Origin: an uncultured Eubacteriales bacterium
Lineage (GTDB): Bacteria > Bacillota > Clostridia > Christensenellales > CAG-314
Length of the DNA: 9,121 nt
Assembly (NCBI GenBank): GCA_948938605.1
Contig: CARAIG010000048.1
Location: 1-9,121, forward strand
Direction of reading: 5' to 3'
A program made the position numbers and the translations under genes. How positions within the stretch are numbered: the stretch's first letter is position 1; the number at the start of each line of letters is the position of its first letter. The notes below the pieces were generated by a model. The model was given only the letters and a program-made list of their open reading frames with translations, was not told the DNA's origin and did not search any database. Shown here piece by piece: positions 5,227 to 9,121 of this stretch.

Positions 5227-6603
5227 TTACATTCCGCCGCTTAGTAACGCTTGGGCAATTAAGCAGTATATTACTAGCGACAATATGTCTACGATTGTTG
5301 TAATAAACGGGCTTGCAACTACTGCGGGGTCCAGACGGCATACTTTTGCTAAAATAGGCATCAAGCAACCTATTAGTTTTGCTATAACTATCGTAACGAA
5401 TAATGCAATAGATACCGTCAAACAAATCTGCCAAGTGTATTCATTGCCAAATGCCAAACCGTCCAAAAGATAAAGTTTTGCAAAGCAAGCGCACGCAAGC
5501 ACTAAACCCAGCGAAACGGATACCCGCAGTTCCTTCCACAGTACTTTAAGCACATCGCGCGGGCTTATTTCGTTTATGGCAAGGCTGCGCGTAATTGTAA
5601 CAGACGCTTGACTGCCCGCATTTCCGCCTGTACCCATTATCATAGGGACGCAAGCAAACAGCAGTGCGGACAACGTCGCTTCGTAAGCGTTGATTATAAG
5701 CCCCGTAAATGTTGCGGAAATCATAAGGATAAGTAACCAAGGTATACGGTTTTTCCAAATTTGCCAAACGCTTTGGTCTAAGTACGTGTCGCTAGACGGC
5801 GTGACTGCTGCCATTTTGGCGATGTCTTCGGTGGCTTCTTCTTCCAAAACGTCTAATACGTCGTCGACGGTGATAATGCCGACAATGCGGTTTTCCTTGT
5901 CTACAACGGGCATTGCGTTTAAGTCGTATTTGGATATTTGCAATGCAACTGCTTCCTTGTCGTCGGTGGTTTCAACGCTAAGGACGTCCGTTTCCATTAT
6001 GTCGGCAATTAAGTCGTTGTAGTCGTGTAGCAGTAAATCTTTAACGGTAACGCAACCTATTAAATGCCGTTTTTCGTCGGTAACGTAACAAGTGTAAATT
6101 GTTTCCTTGTCAAGGGCGGTTTGACGGATACGGTCAAAGCATTGACTTACCGTCCAGCTCTTTTTAAGGCTAACGTATTCGACGGTCATAATGGTGCCGG
6201 CGCTATCCTTTGGGTATTGCAGTATTTCGTTAATTTGATGGCGTGTTTCGGCGTCCGATTGACTGATAATGCGCTTGACGACGCTTGCGGGCATTTCTTC
6301 GATGATGTCTACCGTATCGTCTACAAACATTTCGTCAAATATGGCTTTGATTTCGCTGTCGGAAAATACGTTTATCAACATTTCTTGACTGTCGGATGAC
6401 ATTTCGACAAACGTATCGGCGGCTTGTTCCTTGCTTAGCAGTCTAAAAATTACCGGCATATCTTTGTCGGGTAATTCTTCCAGCAGCGTTGCTACGTCTT
6501 GCGGCATTTCGTCGTCTAATATCGTCTTGACTGCGCGGAAGTTTTTTTCCGTAAGCAATGCGGATATTTTTTCAATTAATTCCGTCAATTCGTTGTATTC
6601 CAC
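5227..6603 (-). CDS. mgtE: Magnesium transporter/channel MgtE
   Basis: A 458-residue MgtE of normal length (Thermus MgtE has 450). The N domain of helical hairpins spans about 5-130, two CBS domains about 135-192 and 203-260, a connecting helix follows to about 280, and a five-helix membrane domain fills about 285-458. The membrane domain carries the signature MGTGGNAGSQ (323-332) and the segment DPAVVASPFITTIVDILS (425-442), whose Asp439 matches the pore Asp of Thermus MgtE. The cytosolic domains sense intracellular Mg2+ and close the channel when it is abundant. The start is GTG at 6603, six bases after a perfect AAAAGGAGG (6610-6618). An in-frame ATG farther upstream (6801) lies inside the riboswitch and is not used. 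A consensus promoter, M-box and terminator precede the gene. Confidence 0.97.
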   Translation of the reverse strand: MEYNELTELIEKISALLTEKNFRAVKTILDDEMPQDVATLLEELPDKDMPVIFRLLSKEQAADTFVEMSSDSQEMLINVFSDSEIKAIFDEMFVDDTVDIIEEMPASVVKRIISQSDAETRHQINEILQYPKDSAGTIMTVEYVSLKKSWTVSQCFDRIRQTALDKETIYTCYVTDEKRHLIGCVTVKDLLLHDYNDLIADIMETDVLSVETTDDKEAVALQISKYDLNAMPVVDKENRIVGIITVDDVLDVLEEEATEDIAKMAAVTPSSDTYLDQSVWQIWKNRIPWLLILMISATFTGLIINAYEATLSALLFACVPMIMGTGGNAGSQASVTITRSLAINEISPRDVLKVLWKELRVSVSLGLVLACACFAKLYLLDGLAFGNEYTWQICLTVSIALFVTIVIAKLIGCLMPILAKVCRLDPAVVASPFITTIVDILSLVIYCLIAQALLSGGM

Positions 6604-6636
6604 TGCGCGCCTCCTTTTCCAAAGGTGATAAGCAAT

Positions 6637-6665
6637 AAAAAAACTGCGTCCTGTAACAGCCGCAG
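6637..6665 (-). terminator. Riboswitch-controlled intrinsic terminator before mgtE
   Basis: On the minus strand CTGCG, an inner CTG/CAG pairing, and CGCAG form a hairpin (6665-6644), followed by seven T (6643-6637). It lies between the M-box aptamer and the mgtE ribosome binding site, as expected for a transcriptional off-switch at high Mg2+. Confidence 0.85.
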
Positions 6666-6671
6666 AAAATA

Positions 6672-6692
6672 TGTTTCGTTTATGCCGAAACA
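6672..6692 (-). other. Hairpin between aptamer and terminator
   Basis: TGTTTCG / CGAAACA form a perfect 7-bp stem with a 7-base loop, between the aptamer and the terminator. It may belong to the expression platform, but I could not establish an antiterminator pairing. Confidence 0.6.
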
Positions 6693-6697
6693 AAACG

Positions 6698-6848
6698 CCA
6701 ACCATTACAAGTTTTAGCATCACGGGGCGGTGCAGTTGCGTTAAGTTATGCCTTGTTTTCGACATCACCTGTTGACCATACGTTGCGAGTCTCCTCGCCA
6801 AGTCGGTAGCAACCCATATCCTCGTGGTAGCCTCACCTACCGGATTAG
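6698..6848 (-). ncRNA. M-box (ykoK) magnesium riboswitch aptamer
   Basis: Read on the minus strand, this leader shows the conserved M-box blocks in order: GTAGGTGAGGCTACC (6840-6826), GAGGATATGG then TGCTACC, GGTCAACAGG (6777-6768), GCAACTG (6739-6733) and GTGATGCTAAAAC (6723-6711). A closing P1 stem of six pairs, two of them wobbles, can form between 6848-6843 and 6703-6698. The roughly 150-base length, the mgtE gene downstream and an intrinsic terminator after the aptamer all fit. Family knowledge says Mg2+ binding compacts the aptamer and allows termination, so mgtE is expressed when Mg2+ is low. Confidence 0.93.
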
Positions 6849-6863
6849 TTAAATTGTAATTCT

Positions 6864-6892
6864 ATTGTAGTTTTTAATTGTCATAATGTCAA
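6864..6892 (-). promoter_or_regulatory. Sigma-A promoter of the M-box/mgtE unit
   Basis: Minus-strand TTGACA (6892-6887), 17-base spacer, TACAAT (6869-6864). Predicted start near 6857, about 9 bases before the riboswitch P1 stem. Confidence 0.88.
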
Positions 6893-7118
6893 TGGTTTTT
6901 TTTGTATTATTTTGTAAAACTTTTTGTTTGGTTTAAACGTACTGTGAGTGCGTAGTTACGCCGAATAACCGCACATAACACCGCCTAAACTTTACAGTGT
7001 TCGAATTTCACGTTGCTAAGCTTATAAAATATAATATGTTTAAAAGTCGTTTTGCGATTGTATTAATTGTTGTGTTAACGAAGTTTTTGTCGTGGCGGGA
7101 CGGTCGTTTATTAATGAC
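6893..7118. other. Intergenic spacer between divergent promoters, with a hairpin
   Basis: No gene is supported. The one clear structure is a hairpin at 6948-6974: GTGCG / CGCAC closing a GTTA / TAAC inner stem with a TA bulge and a 7-base loop. Flanking ACTGT (6941-6945) and ACAGT copies could extend it. Its GC-richer make-up contrasts with the AT-rich surroundings. Confidence 0.45.
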
Positions 7119-7147
7119 TTGACATATAACAATTTGTATTGTACAAT
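7119..7147 (+). promoter_or_regulatory. Sigma-A promoter of the small membrane protein gene
   Basis: TTGACA (7119-7124), 17-base spacer, TACAAT (7142-7147). The start would fall near 7154, leaving a leader of only about 16 bases before the ATG at 7170. Confidence 0.85.
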
Positions 7148-7169
7148 TTTATAAAGGTTAAATATAGAT

Positions 7170-7634
7170 ATGAAAGAATATTATTCGGAACGGTTTAGTT
7201 GGATTTTCCGCTATACAAGTAAAAATGTTTTATATTGTTTGGCAAAAACACTTTGTTTGGTAATAGGTTTGCCTATTTACTGCGTAATGGTTGCGGTAGA
7301 AATGGTGCTGACTTTTGTCAATATGATTTTTTGCTGGATTCCCATTCTCGGTATGGTAATCGGCGTTATTTGTAAGGCAATTATTTATGTAATTGACAAG
7401 ACGTTTTTTATATGTATCTTGACGGACATAGGCAAATGGCGGCAAACGCACAAGCAGGAAGTTGAATACGATGTATCGGATGTCGACAATGTTAAACAAG
7501 ATGACATTACAAATACAAGTATTGAAGCGGATACTTCTGCCGATTCGCAAATTGCCGTTGACGTACAAGGTGCAGTTGACGCTGCAACTTCGACCGAACC
7601 GAACAGTGACAATAAGCCCGCTCAAAATGAATAG
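7170..7634 (+). CDS. Hypothetical small membrane protein with acidic C-terminal tail
   Basis: A 154-residue protein I do not recognise. Residues 1-18 are polar and aromatic, 19-86 are almost wholly hydrophobic (probably two or three membrane helices, with Pro35, Pro58 and several Cys), and 90-154 form a hydrophilic, strongly acidic, Thr/Ser/Asp-rich tail with no predicted fold. The tail (for example DVSDVDNVKQDD) has low-complexity character. A consensus promoter lies just upstream, and the only possible ribosome binding site is AAAGG about 12 bases before the ATG, almost at the predicted transcript 5' end. The gene is divergent from mgtE and stands alone. No terminator is visible between it and the RHS fragment downstream, so read-through is possible. 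A structural or regulatory membrane role cannot be chosen from sequence. Confidence 0.75.
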   Translation: MKEYYSERFSWIFRYTSKNVLYCLAKTLCLVIGLPIYCVMVAVEMVLTFVNMIFCWIPILGMVIGVICKAIIYVIDKTFFICILTDIGKWRQTHKQEVEYDVSDVDNVKQDDITNTSIEADTSADSQIAVDVQGAVDAATSTEPNSDNKPAQNE

Positions 7635-7707
7635 GCTATATATCCGTTAAAAATATGTGCTAATTTTTATTGCTTTTATATTTTATTAGAAATAGTGTAT
7701 TTTGTAA

Positions 7708-8727
7708 TCAAATTCAAGTACGTTAACGCCGCTTAACGATTCTCGCAAGAAACAAGGCGACGTTACCCACATTTACAAGCAATTACCCGACAATACGTTA
7801 GAACAAGTAGGTCATTACGTCTACGACGCTTGGGGTAACACGCAAATACTTCAAGATAAAGACGGCATTGCAACACTCAACGCGTTCCGTTATAGGTCAT
7901 ATTACTTCGACGAAGAAACAGGCTTGTACTACCTACAATCCCGTTACTACGATGCCGAACTTGGTCGTTTCATTTCTGCCGACAGCATAGAATATCTTGA
8001 CCCTGAAACATTAGGCGGACTCAACCTATATGCGTATTGCGGGAATAATCCTGTAATGGCAATTGATCCCGAAGGTACTTGGAATTGGGGACATTTCTGG
8101 AAAATACTTGGTGCCGTAACTTTAGTTATTGCTATAACTGCATTAACCGTTGTTACAGCAGGTGCTGTTGCTGGCGCATTAGGTGTAAGCGCAGCAGCCG
8201 TAATGACAACAACTGTTATATGTGGTGTTGTTGGTGGTGTCGGTGAAATCATTGGACAATGCGTCAACAACGGCATAGATAATTTAAATATTTGGGATGT
8301 TGCAGTTGAAACCTTTACAAGTGCCGCCTATGGTGCTGCCGCTGCAATTGGTGCTGGTACAGGATCTATGTTTGTAAAAATGGCAGCAAAAGGTGCTATT
8401 GTTGCCGTAAACGGATTAAATACTTTTATGCACGGTATTTATCAAGTAAAGAATATGGACTTAACGATGGAAGAACTTCAAAAGCAAACTGCTCAGTCAC
8501 TTGCACGTGCTTCGGTAATTCAATTTGCAGTTATTGGGTTTGGTAAATTGAATTCTCTTGTTAATGTTGGTAATTCGGCGAAATGGATAAAGAGTATTAT
8601 TCCTCCGTTAGTTACTTTGGGAAAGACTATTTATAGACATAATACAGAAACAATAAACAATCTTGCGATGTTGTTTGGAGAAATCATTTTATGGAAATTA
8701 TTGAGAGAGTTCTTAAAGCCACAATAG
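7708..8727 (+). pseudogene. 5'-truncated RHS/YD-repeat protein tip with hydrophobic C-terminal extension
   Basis: An open frame of 339 codons starts just after an in-frame TAA (7705-7707) and lacks a usable start. The first NTG is TTG at 7924, inside the conserved core and without a ribosome binding site. Residues 1-123 are the end of an RHS core: VYDAWGN, FRYRSYYFDEETGLYYLQSRYYD, ELGRFISADSIEYLDP, GLNLYAYCGNNPV and the boundary motif DPEG at 120-123. A variable C-terminal part of about 215 residues follows: an Ala/Gly/Val-rich stretch with membrane-helix potential (such as LVIAITALTVVTAGAVAGALG), a pre-toxin-like AAYGAAAAIGAGTG segment, then a polar helical end. In full RHS proteins the part after this boundary carries the toxin. 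The thousands of bases of upstream core and secretion domain are absent, so this is a displaced tip, silent or a donor for recombination. No known toxin domain is recognised. It overlaps the next gene by 37 bases. Confidence 0.8.
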
Positions 8728-8939
8728 AAACTCTTTTTGGAAATGTTGGTATAAGTAATGAAGATTTTATTATTGGCTTAAGTACATTAATAATTATTCT
8801 CGCAAGTTTCTTTGGTTCATTTTATCTTTTTTATAAAAAATTTAAAGTAAGACCAAGTTTAAGTATAGTAGGCGCATTGGGAATAACTATTGGAGTAATA
8901 ACTCTATTCTGTATTATTTGCATTATAGTACAGCATTAA
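8691..8939 (+). CDS. Small two-TM membrane protein, candidate immunity partner of the RHS tip
   Basis: An 82-residue protein: an amphipathic start (MEIIERVLKATIETLFG), a first membrane helix at about 27-48 (FIIGLSTLIIILASFFGSFYLF), a basic turn KKFKVR (49-54) and a second helix at about 57-80. Basic residues between the helices suggest a cytoplasmic loop. GGAG lies 10 bases before the ATG, inside the RHS frame, and the gene overlaps that frame by 37 bases, so the two are coupled. A small gene directly after an RHS C-terminal region is normally the cognate immunity gene; a membrane immunity protein would suit a membrane-acting tip. This rests on position and topology only, since no immunity family is recognised. 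A terminator follows at 8953. Confidence 0.7.
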   Translation: MEIIERVLKATIETLFGNVGISNEDFIIGLSTLIIILASFFGSFYLFYKKFKVRPSLSIVGALGITIGVITLFCIICIIVQH

Positions 8940-8952
8940 GAATAATACCATT

Positions 8953-8985
8953 ACACCGCAACTCTTATGAGTTGCGGTGTTTTTT
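8953..8985 (+). terminator. Strong intrinsic terminator after the RHS tip/small membrane gene
   Basis: Perfect 12-bp stem ACACCGCAACTC (8953-8964) / GAGTTGCGGTGT (8969-8980), 4-base loop, followed by a run of T through 8985. Confidence 0.95.
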
Positions 8986-8990
8986 GTATA

Positions 8991-9017
8991 CGAAAACCCC
9001 GCGATAGTCGCGGGGTT
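8991..9017 (-). terminator. GC-rich hairpin, possible minus-strand terminator
   Basis: AACCCCGCGA (8995-9004) / TCGCGGGGTT (9008-9017) form a 10-bp stem with a 3-base loop. On the minus strand it is followed by TTTTCG, giving a terminator shape; on the plus strand no T-run follows. No minus-strand gene is visible to its right, so it may block antisense transcription or be a leader structure. Confidence 0.5.
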
Positions 9018-9040
9018 CAGTAAAGGTTCTACCGATGAGA

Positions 9041-9069
9041 CGGACAAAGAAACTCCGTTTGTGTATAAT
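9041..9069 (+). promoter_or_regulatory. Possible promoter of the gene entering at 9115
   Basis: CGGACA (9041-9046, four of six matches), 17-base spacer, consensus TATAAT (9064-9069). Predicted start is near 9076. Confidence 0.45.
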
Positions 9070-9106
9070 AAGTATGACCTGCCAGTCAACAAAAACACAA
9101 ACGGAG
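9053..9106 (+). repeat. 12-bp perfect inverted repeat, right arm containing a ribosome binding site
   Basis: CTCCGTTTGTGT (9053-9064) and ACACAAACGGAG (9095-9106) are exact reverse complements 30 bases apart. The right arm ends in GGAG of GGAGG (9103-9107), the Shine-Dalgarno of the gene at 9115. If both arms are transcribed, the stem would mask it. If the promoter at 9041-9069 is used, the left arm lies in its spacer and only DNA-level roles, such as an operator, remain. Confidence 0.7.
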
Positions 9107-9114
9107 GACAAAAA

Positions 9115-9121
9115 ATGAAAG
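9115..9121 (+). CDS. Start of a gene leaving the window (two codons visible)
   Basis: ATG AAA G follows a good GGAGG (9103-9107) by 7 bases and a candidate promoter. The product cannot be known from two codons. It is included because the signals upstream clearly point to a start here. Confidence 0.5.

Noticed and set aside
6604..6801. N-terminal extension of MgtE starting at ATG 6801
   Set aside because: The encoded residues have no counterpart in MgtE, the stretch is the M-box and terminator, and a perfect ribosome binding site precedes GTG at 6603.
7924..7926. TTG as the start of an independent RHS-tip protein
   Set aside because: It falls within the conserved core motif ETGLYYLQSRYYD, the frame is open and RHS-like for 72 codons upstream, and no ribosome binding site precedes it.
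8904..9098. Minus-strand frame of 64 codons at the right edge
   Set aside because: It runs through the terminator hairpins and the inverted repeat, has no ribosome binding site and resembles no known protein.

Overview
The window looks like a chromosomal segment of a low-GC Bacillota, most likely a clostridial (gut-type) spore-former. The grounds are strong AGGAGG-type ribosome binding sites, near-consensus sigma-A promoters, AT-rich spacers, a Clostridium-type cadmium/zinc ATPase, a BclA-like collagen glycoprotein, and an RHS tip in the form common in Clostridia. The species cannot be named from the sequence.

Layout, left to right. (1) 1-1950, minus strand: a metal-resistance operon of an ArsR/SmtB-type regulator, a free-standing heavy-metal-associated (HMA) domain protein, and a P1B-type ATPase cut by the left edge. 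A near-consensus promoter and a perfect SmtB/CadC-type palindrome precede it. (2) 1951-3383, plus: an AT-rich spacer, then a collagen-like protein with 66 uninterrupted Gly-X-Y triplets and a BclA-type C-terminal head. (3) 3464-4113: a shared terminator, then a minus-strand cold-shock protein with a structured 5' leader and consensus promoter. (4) 4114-4530, plus: a small YdcF/DUF218 protein with its own promoter, convergent with a two-TM membrane protein (4574-5149, minus) across a terminator. (5) 5227-6892, minus: the Mg2+ transporter/channel MgtE, controlled by an M-box (ykoK) magnesium riboswitch with an intrinsic terminator, under a consensus promoter. (6) 6893-7634: a spacer with a hairpin, then a small membrane protein with an acidic tail. 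(7) 7708-8985, plus: a 5'-truncated RHS tip carrying a hydrophobic C-terminal extension, overlapped by a small two-TM protein, then a terminator. This resembles a displaced toxin-tip/immunity cassette. (8) 8995-9121: a GC-rich hairpin and a 12-bp inverted repeat whose right arm contains the ribosome binding site of a gene starting at 9115 and leaving the window.

Three units concern metal or stress homeostasis (Cd/Zn efflux, Mg2+ uptake, cold shock), each with its regulatory DNA or RNA readable here. The accessory parts are the collagen gene and the orphan RHS module. I see no clear new system. The most unusual items are the orphan RHS/immunity-like cassette, the repeat that could hide a ribosome binding site at the right edge, and the closed stem in the cold-shock leader.
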